From Shimia abyssi (GTDB taxonomy: Bacteria; Pseudomonadota; Alphaproteobacteria; Rhodobacterales; Rhodobacteraceae): DNA of 64,000 bases. Position 1 is the stretch's first letter. Each line of letters begins with the position of its first letter. The stretch lies in contig NZ_PYGJ01000001.1 in assembly GCF_003014475.1 (NCBI RefSeq), positions 124,001-188,000 of the forward strand, read 5' to 3'. Below are positions 43,930 through 53,167 of this stretch, piece after piece. Under the pieces are notes generated by a model. That model did not search any database and was not told the origin of the DNA. It saw nothing but the letters and a program-made list of their open reading frames with translations. The position numbers were made by a program, and so were the translations under genes.

Positions 43930-45267
43930 ATGTCCAAAACCAATCTGACACGTCGTGGCGTGCTTAAGTCTGGCGCAGTTGCCGGTGCTGGCGTTGCACT
44001 ACCAACTATCTTTACGGCGTCGTCCGCAGCGGCCTACACCAACGAGCCCACCGGTTCGAGCGTGACACTGGGCTTCAACGTACCGCAAACCGGCCCCTAT
44101 GCTGACGAGGGTGCGGACGAACTGCGCGCCTATGAGCTGGCAGTTGAGCACCTGAACGGTGGCGGCGACGGCGGCATGATGAACACATTCAGCTCCAAGG
44201 CGCTCAAGGGGAACGGTATCCTTGGCAAGAAGGTTGAGTATGTCACGGGCGATACGCAGACCAAGTCTGACGCAGCGCGCGCATCTGCCAAGTCGATGAT
44301 CGAAAAAGACGGCGCAGTGATGATCACTGGCGGTTCGTCTTCTGGTGTGGCCGTGGCCGTTCAGGCCCTGTGTCAGGAAGCAGGCGTGATCTTCATGGCC
44401 GGTCTGACCCACTCCAACGACACCACGGGTAAGGACAAGCGGGCCAACGGTTTCCGCCACTTCTTCAACTCGTATATGTCCGGTGCAGCCCTCGCGCCGA
44501 TCCTCGCCGCAAACTATGGCACGGATCGTAAAGCTTACCACCTGACCGCAGACTATAACTGGGGTTACACCACCGAAGAAGCGGTCAAGACATCGACCGA
44601 AGCCATGGGTTGGGAAACAGTTGCCGCTGTGCGCACACCGCTGACACAGACCGACTTCTCATCCTACATCGCACCGGTTCTGCAATCGGGTGCGGACGTT
44701 CTGGTTCTGAACCACTACGGCGGTAACATGGTGAACTCGCTGACCAACGCGGTTCAGTTCGGCCTGCGTGACAAGCTGGTCAACAACAAGAACTTCGAAA
44801 TCGTTGTTCCGCTCTACTCGCGCCTGATGGCACGTGGTGCTGGCGCAAACGTTAAGGGCATCTACGGTTCGACCAACTGGCACTGGTCGCTGCAGGATGA
44901 AGGCACCAAAGCCTTTGTGAAATCCTTCGGCACCAAATACGGCTTCCCGCCAAGCCAGGCGGCACACACCACTTATGTACAGGCGCTGCTTTATGCAGAT
45001 GCGTGTGAGCGTGCTGGCACGTTCAACCCCTGTGGTGTTGCAGAAGCGCTCGAAGGGTTTGAGTTCGACGGCATGGGCAACGGCAAGACGCTCTATCGCG
45101 CCGAAGACCACCAGTGCTTCAAGGACGTACTTGTTGTGCGCGGGAAAGAGAACCCGACCTCCGAGTTCGACCTTCTGGAAATCGTCGAAGTCACTCCGGT
45201 TGATCAGGTCACGTATGACGCCTCCATCTTTGGCGGCGATCTGGGTACCTGTAACCCGGGCGCCTAA
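43930..45267 (+). CDS. ABC transporter substrate-binding protein, HAAT (Liv) family, Tat-exported
   Basis: 445 residues; GGGAGGA precedes the ATG. The N-terminus has a twin-arginine motif (TRRGVLKSG, R8-R9) before a hydrophobic stretch and AAAYT cleavage region, so it is likely exported folded. The mature protein is a type I periplasmic binding protein (VTLGFNVPQTGPYADEG, VMITGGSSSGVAVAVQ, YHLTADYNWGYTTEEAV). It is the receptor of the operon to 49228. Genes of this family are usually labelled branched-chain amino acid transporters; the neighbours here suggest a short-chain acid, amide or similar carbon source instead. Confidence 0.85.
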   Translation: MSKTNLTRRGVLKSGAVAGAGVALPTIFTASSAAAYTNEPTGSSVTLGFNVPQTGPYADEGADELRAYELAVEHLNGGGDGGMMNTFSSKALKGNGILGKKVEYVTGDTQTKSDAARASAKSMIEKDGAVMITGGSSSGVAVAVQALCQEAGVIFMAGLTHSNDTTGKDKRANGFRHFFNSYMSGAALAPILAANYGTDRKAYHLTADYNWGYTTEEAVKTSTEAMGWETVAAVRTPLTQTDFSSYIAPVLQSGADVLVLNHYGGNMVNSLTNAVQFGLRDKLVNNKNFEIVVPLYSRLMARGAGANVKGIYGSTNWHWSLQDEGTKAFVKSFGTKYGFPPSQAAHTTYVQALLYADACERAGTFNPCGVAEALEGFEFDGMGNGKTLYRAEDHQCFKDVLVVRGKENPTSEFDLLEIVEVTPVDQVTYDASIFGGDLGTCNPGA

Positions 45268-45279
45268 TTTAGGCACCAA

Positions 45280-45315
45280 GGCCGCGCGTGCATCCCGCGC
45301 GCGGCCACGCTTTTC
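45280..45315 (+). terminator. GC-rich attenuating hairpin after the binding-protein gene
   Basis: GGCCGCGCG (45280-45288) pairs with CGCGCGGCC (45298-45306), followed by ACGCTTTT. It lies just after the binding-protein stop and should reduce transcription into the permease genes, giving excess binding protein. Confidence 0.65.
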
Positions 45316-45453
45316 GGCCCGTCACTTGCGCGCATTTTGCACACGATTGCTCCCCGCACTCGGCCCGCATTCAGACAGGCGCAAACCGGCACCGATATAT
45401 TCATTCCGCCACACATGCGGAGCGACCGCTGACAAACCCTACGGGTGGGAACC

Positions 45454-46485
45454 ATGGACGCAATCATTCTCCAAATTCTGAACGGGCTCGACAAGGGCTC
45501 TGCCTATGCGCTGATTGCGCTGGGTCTTACACTCATCTTCGGCACGCTGGGTGTTGTAAACTTTGCGCACGGCGCCCTGTTTATGATCGGCGCCTTCTGC
45601 GCGGTCACGCTGAGCCGTATCATTTCCTTCAGCCACGAAGTGATCGACGAAACCCGCACCGATTTTCTCGGCAATCCGCTCAAGGTGGATGTGCCCTATA
45701 TCTACGACTGGTTCGGCGAGGCAACAGGTGCCGCGATCATTGACTGGTCCGTGCCGCTGTCGATCCTGTTTGCCATACCAATCATGATCGCCGTTGGCGT
45801 CATCATGGAGCGTGGCCTGATCAAGCATTTCTACAAGCGCCCCCACGCCGACCAGATCCTCGTGACCTTTGGTCTGGCCATCGTGCTTCAGGAAATCATC
45901 AAATATTACTATGGTGCCAACCCGATCCCGACCCCCGCACCCGAAGCCTTCAAAGGCTCGTTTGATTTCGGAGCGATGATTGGCTTTGCGGAAAACACCA
46001 TCATCTACCCCTACTGGCGTCTGGTCTACTTCATGTTTGCCGCGCTGATCATCGGGGCCGTGTTTGCCTTTTTGCAATTCACCACTTTTGGCATGGTTGT
46101 GCGCGCCGGAATGGCGGATCGCGAAACCGTTGGCCTGTTGGGTATCAACATCGACAAGCGGTTCACCATCATGTTCGGCATCGCCGCCGCGGTGGCGGGG
46201 CTTGCCGGGGTGATGTACGTGCCAATCAACCCGCCAAATTATCACATGGGTATGGATTTCCTCGTATTGTCCTTCGTCGTGGTGGTTGTTGGCGGCATGG
46301 GCAGCCTTCCGGGTGCGGTTCTGGCGGGCTTCCTGCTGGGCATCCTTGAGAGCTTTGCCTCTATGCGCCAGGTCATCGACCTTATTCCGGGCATCAACCA
46401 GATCATCATCTATCTGGTCGCCATTATCATTCTGCTGACACGTCCCCGTGGCCTTATGGGTCGCAAAGGCGTGATGGAGGACTAA
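45454..46485 (+). CDS. HAAT-family ABC permease (LivH type)
   Basis: 343 residues with about eight membrane helices. Seen: [39 protein letters not shown], the hallmark N-terminus of LivH, and [21 protein letters not shown] near the end. A hydrophilic insert at about 65-95 is longer than in LivH of E. coli. GGGTGGGAA precedes the ATG at 45454; GTG at 45445 is the alternative. LivM follows three bases after the stop. Confidence 0.9.
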   Translation: MDAIILQILNGLDKGSAYALIALGLTLIFGTLGVVNFAHGALFMIGAFCAVTLSRIISFSHEVIDETRTDFLGNPLKVDVPYIYDWFGEATGAAIIDWSVPLSILFAIPIMIAVGVIMERGLIKHFYKRPHADQILVTFGLAIVLQEIIKYYYGANPIPTPAPEAFKGSFDFGAMIGFAENTIIYPYWRLVYFMFAALIIGAVFAFLQFTTFGMVVRAGMADRETVGLLGINIDKRFTIMFGIAAAVAGLAGVMYVPINPPNYHMGMDFLVLSFVVVVVGGMGSLPGAVLAGFLLGILESFASMRQVIDLIPGINQIIIYLVAIIILLTRPRGLMGRKGVMED

Positions 46486-46487
46486 TC

Positions 46488-47690
46488 ATGCTGGGTCTCA
46501 AGAAAAAAGACGCCACCCTCCTGCTGATCGTAATCGGGCTAACCATGTTTGCCCCGTTCATCCTGAACCCGTTCCCTGACGGATCGGCCATGGCGCAGTT
46601 TAACGCGGGCTATCCCGACCTGATGCAGCGATTTGTGATCTTTGGCATCTTTGCCATTGGCTTTAACATCCTGTTTGGTTTGACCGGCTACCTGTCATTC
46701 GGTCACGCCGCCTTCCTCGGGATTGGCTCGTACTCTGCCGTGTGGATGTTCAAACTGCTCAGCATGAACGTCATACCAGCCATCCTTTTGGCCATGGTCA
46801 TGTCGGGCCTGTTCGCCCTGTTGATCGGCTTTATCTCGTTGCGCCGCTCAGGTATCTACTTCTCGATCCTGACGCTCGCCTTTGCGCAGATGATGTTTGC
46901 GCTGGCCTATTCGGTTCTGACACCGATCACAGGCGGTGAAACCGGCTTGCAACTGGCGCTCGACGATCCGCGTGTCCTCGGCGCGAGCCAGACCGCAGGC
47001 GGCAACATTCCGGTGCCCGGCCTGTTTGGGATGGAGATGCGCAACAGCTTTGATCTGGCAATCAGTTCCTGGGTGTTCACTTTCAATGTCGGCTACTACT
47101 TTTGTGCGCTGATCCTGATTGCTGCCTTTTATCTGGCGATCCGCATCTTCCGCTCGCCCTTTGGCATGATGCTGCGTGCGATCAAATCGAACCAAACCCG
47201 CCTGAACTATACGGGCCTCAATCCGCGTCCTTATACGCTTGCGGCCTTTGTAATCTCGGGCATGTATGCCGGTCTGGCCGGTGGTCTGATGGCCTCCATG
47301 GATCCACTCGCCGGCGCCGAGCGCATGTTCTGGACCGCGTCTGGTGAGGTTGTTCTGATGACCATCCTTGGCGGTGCAGGTACACTGATCGGCCCGGTCC
47401 TGGGCGCTGGTATGATCAAATACATGGAAAACATCATTTCCAAGATCAACAGCGACATCCTGCACAGCTGGTTTGCTTTCCTACCTGACGGGCTCGAGGA
47501 TTTCATCGTCGCCATTGTCTATCCCTTCATCGGCAAGGGCTGGCATCTGACGCTTGGCATTATCTTCATGCTGGTTGTGATCTTCCTGCCTGGTGGCCTT
47601 GTCGAAGGGGGTCAGCGCATCGCCAAATGGCTCAAGCGCGGCAAGACCGAAGACACCAAGCCCGGCAAATCCACCGAACCCGCAGAATAA
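46488..47690 (+). CDS. HAAT-family ABC permease (LivM type)
   Basis: 400 residues with about ten membrane helices. Seen: [29 protein letters not shown] (LivM hallmark), [22 protein letters not shown] (cytoplasmic coupling loop) and [16 protein letters not shown]. It ends with a charged tail ([18 protein letters not shown]). It pairs with the LivH-type permease to form the channel. Confidence 0.9.
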   Translation: MLGLKKKDATLLLIVIGLTMFAPFILNPFPDGSAMAQFNAGYPDLMQRFVIFGIFAIGFNILFGLTGYLSFGHAAFLGIGSYSAVWMFKLLSMNVIPAILLAMVMSGLFALLIGFISLRRSGIYFSILTLAFAQMMFALAYSVLTPITGGETGLQLALDDPRVLGASQTAGGNIPVPGLFGMEMRNSFDLAISSWVFTFNVGYYFCALILIAAFYLAIRIFRSPFGMMLRAIKSNQTRLNYTGLNPRPYTLAAFVISGMYAGLAGGLMASMDPLAGAERMFWTASGEVVLMTILGGAGTLIGPVLGAGMIKYMENIISKINSDILHSWFAFLPDGLEDFIVAIVYPFIGKGWHLTLGIIFMLVVIFLPGGLVEGGQRIAKWLKRGKTEDTKPGKSTEPAE

Positions 47691-47702
47691 GGAGACTGAA
47701 AG

Positions 47703-48458
47703 ATGGCAATTCTTGAAGTCAAAGACGTAGGCAAACGGTTCGGCGGCCTTCAGGCGCTCTCTGATGTGCAGCTCTCCGTCAAGGAAAACTCGGTCCACGC
47801 GATCATCGGACCCAACGGCGCGGGCAAATCCACCCTGCTCAACTGTCTGGTGGGCAAACTGATCCCCGATACCGGATCAGTGATGTTTGACGGTCAATCC
47901 GTGCTGGGGCGTTCCCCGCACGAGATCAACCAGATGGGCATTTCCCGCGTTTTCCAGACACCCGAGATATTTGGTGATCTCTCGGTGATGGAAAACATGA
48001 TGATCCCGTGTTTCGCCAGACGTGACGGAGCGTTTAGAATGCACGCGATCGAAGACATGATGTCCGAAAAGGACATCGTGGAAAAAGCAGAAGCCATGCT
48101 CGAAGACATGAACATGGCCGACAAGCGCGAGATGCACGCGGCCTCGATGTCGCGCGGTGACAAGCGCCGGCTTGAGATCGGCATGTGTCTTGCGCAGGAA
48201 CCACGCCTGTTGTTGCTGGACGAACCCACGGCAGGCATGGCGCGGGCCGACACCAACAACACCATCGACCTCTTGAAACAGATCAGCGACGAACGCGATA
48301 TCACCATCGCGATCATTGAACACGACATGCATGTGGTGTTCAGCCTTGCCAACCGGATCACCGTTCTGGCGCAAGGCACCCCGCTGGTCGAGGACAATCC
48401 CGAAAACATCCGCGGCAACCCCAAAGTGCGCGAAGCCTATCTTGGCGAAGCTGGCTGA
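47703..48458 (+). CDS. HAAT-family ABC ATPase (LivG type)
   Basis: 251 residues. Seen: Walker A GPNGAGKST, Q-loop RVFQTPEIFGDLSVMENMMI, a shortened signature SMSRGDKRRLEIGMCLA (SRGD in place of LSGGQ), Walker B LLLLDEPTAGMARADT and H-loop IIEHDMHVVFSLA. The SRGD signature is a departure seen in some LivG/UrtD-like ATPases. AAGGAGACTGAAAG precedes the ATG. Confidence 0.9.
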   Translation: MAILEVKDVGKRFGGLQALSDVQLSVKENSVHAIIGPNGAGKSTLLNCLVGKLIPDTGSVMFDGQSVLGRSPHEINQMGISRVFQTPEIFGDLSVMENMMIPCFARRDGAFRMHAIEDMMSEKDIVEKAEAMLEDMNMADKREMHAASMSRGDKRRLEIGMCLAQEPRLLLLDEPTAGMARADTNNTIDLLKQISDERDITIAIIEHDMHVVFSLANRITVLAQGTPLVEDNPENIRGNPKVREAYLGEAG

Positions 48459-48472
48459 TCAGGAGAGAAAAC

Positions 48473-49228
48473 ATGAACGTCAAACCCGACTTCTCCAAAG
48501 GCCGCAACCTGGCCGAGACCGCCCCCGCCTTCCTCTCCGTCTGGAACATGGAAAGCTATTACGGCGAAAGCTACATCGTGCAGAACATCTCGTTCAATGT
48601 ACACGAAGGCGAAATCCTCGCGCTTTTGGGCCGTAACGGGGCGGGCAAAACCTCGACCCTGCGCTCGATCGCCCGCATGGACAGCCCGCAGGTCACACAC
48701 GGTGAGATTTGGCTGGATCACCAGCCGCTGCACAAAATGAAAAGCTACGAGGCCGCTGCTGTTGGCATCGGGCTTGTCCCCGAAGATCGCAGCATCATCC
48801 CCGGCCTGACCGTGGAAGAGAACCTGCAACTGGCCCAGATCGCCCCACCCATCGGTTGGTCACTGGATCGGCTTTACGATTTGTTCCCCCGTCTAGGCGA
48901 GCGGCGCAAGCAAGAGGGGGTGACCCTTTCCGGGGGTGAACAGCAAATGCTGGCCATCGCCCGCGCGCTGGCCCGCGACCTCAAGGTGCTGTTGCTGGAC
49001 GAACCTTACGAGGGCCTTGCCCCAGTGATCGTGGACGAGATCGAAAAGACCCTGCGCATCATCAAGGAACAGGGCATCACCACGGTGATCGTCGAACAAA
49101 ACGCCGTTCGCGCGCTAGAATTGGCGGACCGTTCGGTCATTCTTGATACCGGCGGGATCGTCTTTGACGGATCAGCCGAAGAGGTTCTGGCCAACGAAGA
49201 ACTGCGCGCCGAATATCTGGCGATCTGA
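48473..49228 (+). CDS. HAAT-family ABC ATPase (LivF type)
   Basis: 251 residues. Seen: Walker A GRNGAGKTS, Q-loop and D-loop regions GLVPEDRSIIPGLTVEEN, signature LSGGEQQMLAIARAL, Walker B VLLLDEPYEGLAP and VEQN. It has about 20 extra N-terminal residues (NVKPDFSKGRNLAETAPAF). AGGAGAGAAAAC lies before the ATG. Last transporter gene; acs copy 2 follows after a hairpin. Confidence 0.9.
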   Translation: MNVKPDFSKGRNLAETAPAFLSVWNMESYYGESYIVQNISFNVHEGEILALLGRNGAGKTSTLRSIARMDSPQVTHGEIWLDHQPLHKMKSYEAAAVGIGLVPEDRSIIPGLTVEENLQLAQIAPPIGWSLDRLYDLFPRLGERRKQEGVTLSGGEQQMLAIARALARDLKVLLLDEPYEGLAPVIVDEIEKTLRIIKEQGITTVIVEQNAVRALELADRSVILDTGGIVFDGSAEEVLANEELRAEYLAI

Positions 49229-49267
49229 TATTGGCGCGACCGGCCCGTCCGCCCATCAAAAAACCTA

Positions 49268-49290
49268 AGGTGACGCTGTTAGCGTCACCT
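49268..49290 (+). terminator. Perfect 10-bp hairpin between livF-type gene and acs2
   Basis: AGGTGACGCT (49268-49277) and AGCGTCACCT (49281-49290) pair perfectly around GTT. No T-run follows, so it could be a processing or partial termination site. TTGACA at 49294-49299 just after it might be the -35 box of an acs2 promoter, with a poor -10. Confidence 0.5.
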
Positions 49291-49351
49291 GTATTGACAC
49301 TGCGCCGCAGCCCCCTACCCTCGCCAACAATTCAATACACCGAGGTGATCC

Positions 49352-51301
49352 ATGTCCGACAAAACCTATCCACCGTCTGCTGAACTTGCCGCATCAGCGC
49401 ATATCAACTCAGACACATATGACACGATGTATGCCGCCTCAATCTCTGATCCAGAAGCGTTCTGGGGCGAGCACGGGAAACGCATCGACTGGATCAAACC
49501 CTATACCAAGGTCAAGAACACGTCGTTTGCCCCCGGCAATGTCGACATCAAATGGTTCGAAGACGGCACCCTGAATGTCAGCGCCAATTGTATCGACCGC
49601 CATCTCGAAACGCGCGGCAACCAGACAGCAATCATCTTTGAACCCGATGATCCCAAAGAACAGGCGCAGAGCATTTCTTATGCCGACCTGCATCGCCGCG
49701 TCTGTCGCATGGCCAACATCCTCGAAGAGCTGGGCGTGCGCAAAGGTGACCGGGTCATCATCTATATGCCGATGATTCCAGAGGCGGCCTATGCCATGCT
49801 GGCCTGTGCCCGTATTGGTGCGATCCACTCAATTGTCTTCGCTGGCTTCTCGTCCGATGCGCTTGGTGCCCGTGTAAACGGATGTGACGCCAAGGTGGTC
49901 ATCACCGCCGACACCGCACCGCGTGGTGGCCGCAAGACGGCGCTGAAATCCAATGTCGACGCCGCGCTGTTGCACTGTAAGGACACAGTGAAATGCCTTG
50001 TCGTGAAACGGACCGGCGATCAGACCACTTGGATTGACGGGCGCGATTTCGATTATAATGAAATGGCGTTCGAGGCGTCTGATTACTGCAAACCCGCAGA
50101 AATGAACGCCGAAGACCCGCTCTTTATCCTCTATACGTCCGGTTCCACCGGCCAACCCAAGGGCGTCGTGCACACCACCGGTGGATACCTGGTGCAGGCC
50201 GCGATGAGCCATCAATATACGTTCGACTATCAAGAGGGTGACATCTATTGGTGCACCGCCGATGTCGGCTGGGTTACTGGACACAGCTATATCGTCTACG
50301 GCCCTCTGGCCAATGGCGCGACCACGCTGATGTTCGAAGGTGTGCCAACTTATCCGGACGCCTCGCGTTTCTGGCAGGTCTGCGAAAAGCACAAGGTAAA
50401 CCAATTCTACACAGCACCCACGGCGCTGCGCGCGCTCATGGGGCAAGGCAATGAGTTCGTCGAACGTTGTGATCTGTCCTCGCTGCGCATCCTTGGCACA
50501 GTGGGCGAGCCCATCAACCCCGAGGCGTGGAACTGGTACAACGACGTTGTGGGCGGCGGGCGATGCCCGATTGTCGACACGTGGTGGCAGACCGAAACTG
50601 GCGCCCACATGATGACCCCCCTGCCCGGCGCTCACGCAACCAAACCCGGCGCGGCGATGAAGCCTTTCTTTGGGGTGCACCCCGTGGTGCTCGACCCGCA
50701 ATCGGGCGAGATCATCGAATGTAATGATGTCGAAGGTGTGCTCTGCATGGCCGACAGCTGGCCCAGCCAGATGCGCACCGTCTGGGGCGATCATGAGCGG
50801 TTCGAAAAGACCTATTTTTCGGATTACAAAGGCTACTACTTTGCCGGTGACGGCTGCCGCCGCGATGCAGACGGCGATTACTGGATCACTGGCCGCGTCG
50901 ACGACGTGATCAACGTCTCCGGCCACCGCATGGGCACTGCCGAAGTAGAGTCTGCTCTTGTTGCACACGCTTCTGTGGCTGAGGCCGCTGTGGTCGGCTA
51001 CCCGCACGACATCAAAGGCCAAGGCATCTATTGCTATGTCACTCTCATGAACGGCGTGGAACCCACGGACGAGCTGCGCAAGGAACTGCGCACATGGGTG
51101 CGCACCGAAATCGGCCCGATCGCATCGCCCGACCTGATCCAATGGGCCCCCGGTCTGCCAAAGACCCGGTCAGGCAAGATCATGCGCCGTATCCTGCGTA
51201 AGATTGCCGAGAACGATTATGGCGCATTGGGCGATACGTCCACGCTTGCGGAACCTGCGGTGGTCGATGACCTCATCGAAAACCGCATGAACAAGGCCTA
51301 A
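49352..51301 (+). CDS. acs: Acetyl-CoA synthetase, copy 2
   Basis: 649 residues; paralogue of the gene at 14710, same orientation, 34.6 kb away. It has the same motifs: [53 protein letters not shown] and [11 protein letters not shown] with the regulatory lysine. The proteins look about 90 per cent or more identical; the clearest differences are in the first 10 residues, around 105-115, and around [12 protein letters not shown]. Several DNA tracts of 50-107 bases are identical, others diverge at third positions. Its place after a transporter operon suggests it activates the imported acid. Substrate could be acetate or propionate-like acids. Confidence 0.95.
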   Translation: MSDKTYPPSAELAASAHINSDTYDTMYAASISDPEAFWGEHGKRIDWIKPYTKVKNTSFAPGNVDIKWFEDGTLNVSANCIDRHLETRGNQTAIIFEPDDPKEQAQSISYADLHRRVCRMANILEELGVRKGDRVIIYMPMIPEAAYAMLACARIGAIHSIVFAGFSSDALGARVNGCDAKVVITADTAPRGGRKTALKSNVDAALLHCKDTVKCLVVKRTGDQTTWIDGRDFDYNEMAFEASDYCKPAEMNAEDPLFILYTSGSTGQPKGVVHTTGGYLVQAAMSHQYTFDYQEGDIYWCTADVGWVTGHSYIVYGPLANGATTLMFEGVPTYPDASRFWQVCEKHKVNQFYTAPTALRALMGQGNEFVERCDLSSLRILGTVGEPINPEAWNWYNDVVGGGRCPIVDTWWQTETGAHMMTPLPGAHATKPGAAMKPFFGVHPVVLDPQSGEIIECNDVEGVLCMADSWPSQMRTVWGDHERFEKTYFSDYKGYYFAGDGCRRDADGDYWITGRVDDVINVSGHRMGTAEVESALVAHASVAEAAVVGYPHDIKGQGIYCYVTLMNGVEPTDELRKELRTWVRTEIGPIASPDLIQWAPGLPKTRSGKIMRRILRKIAENDYGALGDTSTLAEPAVVDDLIENRMNKA

Positions 51302-51340
51302 AACTCGCTCGCAACAGAGCCAGACAGCGTGTCATAACCA

Positions 51341-51368
51341 AAAGGTCGGGGGAGCCCGGCCTTTTTTG
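51341..51368 (+). terminator. Intrinsic terminator of acs2
   Basis: AAAGGTCGGG pairs with CCCGGCCTTT (one G-U pair) around GGAG, followed by a T-run. It is a standard intrinsic terminator 40 bases after the acs2 stop. Confidence 0.75.
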
Positions 51369-51480
51369 TTCGATTGGTAAAATTGCGCTTGCTATAGCCA
51401 AAAACGCGATTCAAAGTGATCCAACATCAACCATAAGTTTAGCGTTTGTCATCGCGTTATTGGAGTTCTAGCGTTACCCA

Positions 51481-52389
51481 ATGGATCAGGATCGTCCCTT
51501 TCTCGGCATCACCCTAATGCTTTGCTTCTGCATCATCGCCCCCATGGGGGATGCAGTGGCAAAAATTCTTTCCAACGCTGTACCAATTGGCATGACATTA
51601 TTCGTACGGTTTTCCGTACAGGCGCTGGTTTTGATCCCGATTATTGCCTTCACCGGGCGTAATTGGCGCATGACCCCGCCGATTCTTACCCTTGTGGCGT
51701 TACGCACCGTGCTGCACATCATCGGTATTGGGGCGATGTTTCTGGCTCTGCGCTATCTGCCGCTTGCGGATGCGGTGGCTATTGCCTTTGTCATGCCGTT
51801 CCTGATGCTGCTGCTTGGTAAATACGTTCTGGGAGAAGAGGTCGGCATGCGCCGCTTTCTCGCTTGTATCGTTGGCTTCATTGGCACGCTGATGGTGATC
51901 CAGCCTAGCTTTGCAGAGGTCGGCCCCCCCGCTCTCTTGCCGTTGGTGGTGGCGGTTGTGTTTGCACTGTTCATGCTCGTGACCCGACAAATCGCCAAAC
52001 AGACCGACCCAATCGCGCTTCAGGCCGTCAGTGGCGTTATGGCCTCAGTCGTGATTCTTCCGACGCTGGCGCTTGGCGCCGTGTTCGACCTGCCCGAAAT
52101 GCAGCTGGTTGTCCCAGAGGCCAAATATGCTTGGCTTTTGTTGGTTATCGGGCTGATGGGCACTGTCGCGCATCTGATGATGACATGGTCGCTGCGTTAC
52201 GCGCCCTCGGCCACGCTGGCCCCCATGCAGTATCTTGAAATTCCAATTGCCACCTTGATTGGCTGGGTTATCTTTTCCGATTTGCCTAACGGATTGGCAG
52301 CCATTGGTATTGGCGTCACGATTGCAGCTGGCCTCTATATCGTGCTCAGAGAGCGGGCCATGAGCCGGATGGCGCCGCAAGTGCCGTAA
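51481..52389 (+). CDS. DMT-superfamily (EamA) transporter
   Basis: 302 residues with ten membrane helices in two EamA repeats. Seen: FLGITLMLCFCIIAPMGDAVAKIL at the start, GAMFLALRYLPLADAVAIAFVMPFL in repeat 1 and WSLRYAPSATLAPMQYLEIP in repeat 2, the usual ends of EamA units. It exports metabolites or amino acids; substrate unknown. The 3' end overlaps the convergent thiN gene by 44 bases. Confidence 0.85.
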   Translation: MDQDRPFLGITLMLCFCIIAPMGDAVAKILSNAVPIGMTLFVRFSVQALVLIPIIAFTGRNWRMTPPILTLVALRTVLHIIGIGAMFLALRYLPLADAVAIAFVMPFLMLLLGKYVLGEEVGMRRFLACIVGFIGTLMVIQPSFAEVGPPALLPLVVAVVFALFMLVTRQIAKQTDPIALQAVSGVMASVVILPTLALGAVFDLPEMQLVVPEAKYAWLLLVIGLMGTVAHLMMTWSLRYAPSATLAPMQYLEIPIATLIGWVIFSDLPNGLAAIGIGVTIAAGLYIVLRERAMSRMAPQVP

Positions 52390-53026
52390 CCACAATTGCA
52401 AAGCATTCGCGTGGCAGGATGACCAGCATCTTGGGCGCGGTCACGCTTAACATGACCGCCCCTGTCGCCTCGTTTGACGTGCCAATGCGACCGTCAGGTG
52501 TAAAGGTCAGGCCAGCAATCGGCCAGCGCAGGCCGTCCGAAACCCCCTCGACCAATCCCATCGGAAACAGCGACACGCGCGTTCCCGCAACAAGCGGCAG
52601 CTCAAGTGAGGGCGGGGCCAGAAAGGCGATATCGCTATCGCTCAGCAGGACACAGCGCCGCTCAGGGTACCGCACCAGCGCATTGTAGCAGGCCAATTGA
52701 TGGTCCATCCTTGCACCGGTAAAACCAACCCCAAGAATTAACGGGGCCGTCAGAACCCTTAGCGCTTTTTCAAAATCTGTGCTGTCCTGCTCGGCCACGT
52801 GATGCAAATGCGTCGGCGGAATATCGAGCGTTTCCCCCTCAAGAATCGAATCCAGATCCCCGATAACCAGCTCGGGCATGATCCCCGCCGCCCGGCAATG
52901 ACGCGCACCGCCGTCCGCCGCAAACACCCTTGGCGCCATGTCAAGACACTGTTTGATATCAATTTCTGCACATTCCCCGGCACCAACCAGGGTTATTGGT
53001 TCCAAGCTGCGAACAATCTGCTCCAT
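52346..53026 (-). CDS. thiN: Thiamine diphosphokinase
   Basis: 226 residues from the ATG at 53026. It makes thiamine diphosphate from thiamine and ATP. Seen: FAADGGARHCRAAGIMPELVIGDLDSI with the metal-binding GDLDS, EQDSTDFEKAL with the conserved DxTDxEKA, and GARMDHQLA. These are the family's catalytic motifs. Ribosome site is weak and a longer start at 53065 exists. It overlaps the DMT transporter gene tail to tail. Confidence 0.9.
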   Translation of the reverse strand: MEQIVRSLEPITLVGAGECAEIDIKQCLDMAPRVFAADGGARHCRAAGIMPELVIGDLDSILEGETLDIPPTHLHHVAEQDSTDFEKALRVLTAPLILGVGFTGARMDHQLACYNALVRYPERRCVLLSDSDIAFLAPPSLELPLVAGTRVSLFPMGLVEGVSDGLRWPIAGLTFTPDGRIGTSNEATGAVMLSVTAPKMLVILPRECFAIVVTALAAPSGSWPAL

Positions 53027-53167
53027 TTCAGTGTATTTACCCCCCAGCAGATCAACACGCCACAAATTGGCCTCAAAATGATACGCTACCTTTCACAGAA
53101 TCGGTCACGTTTCGACGCTCCTGTCGTGGTAAACAGAATGTCGAGCAGTGCAAAGGACCCGACTTCA

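Noticed and set aside
45288-45743. Plus-strand frame after the Liv-type binding protein
   Set aside because: It overlaps the attenuator hairpin and the livH-type gene; composition is shadow-like.
49829-51142. Long minus-strand frame of 437 codons
   Set aside because: Antisense shadow of acs2; a matching shadow exists at acs1 (15226-16380) only because the genes are paralogues.
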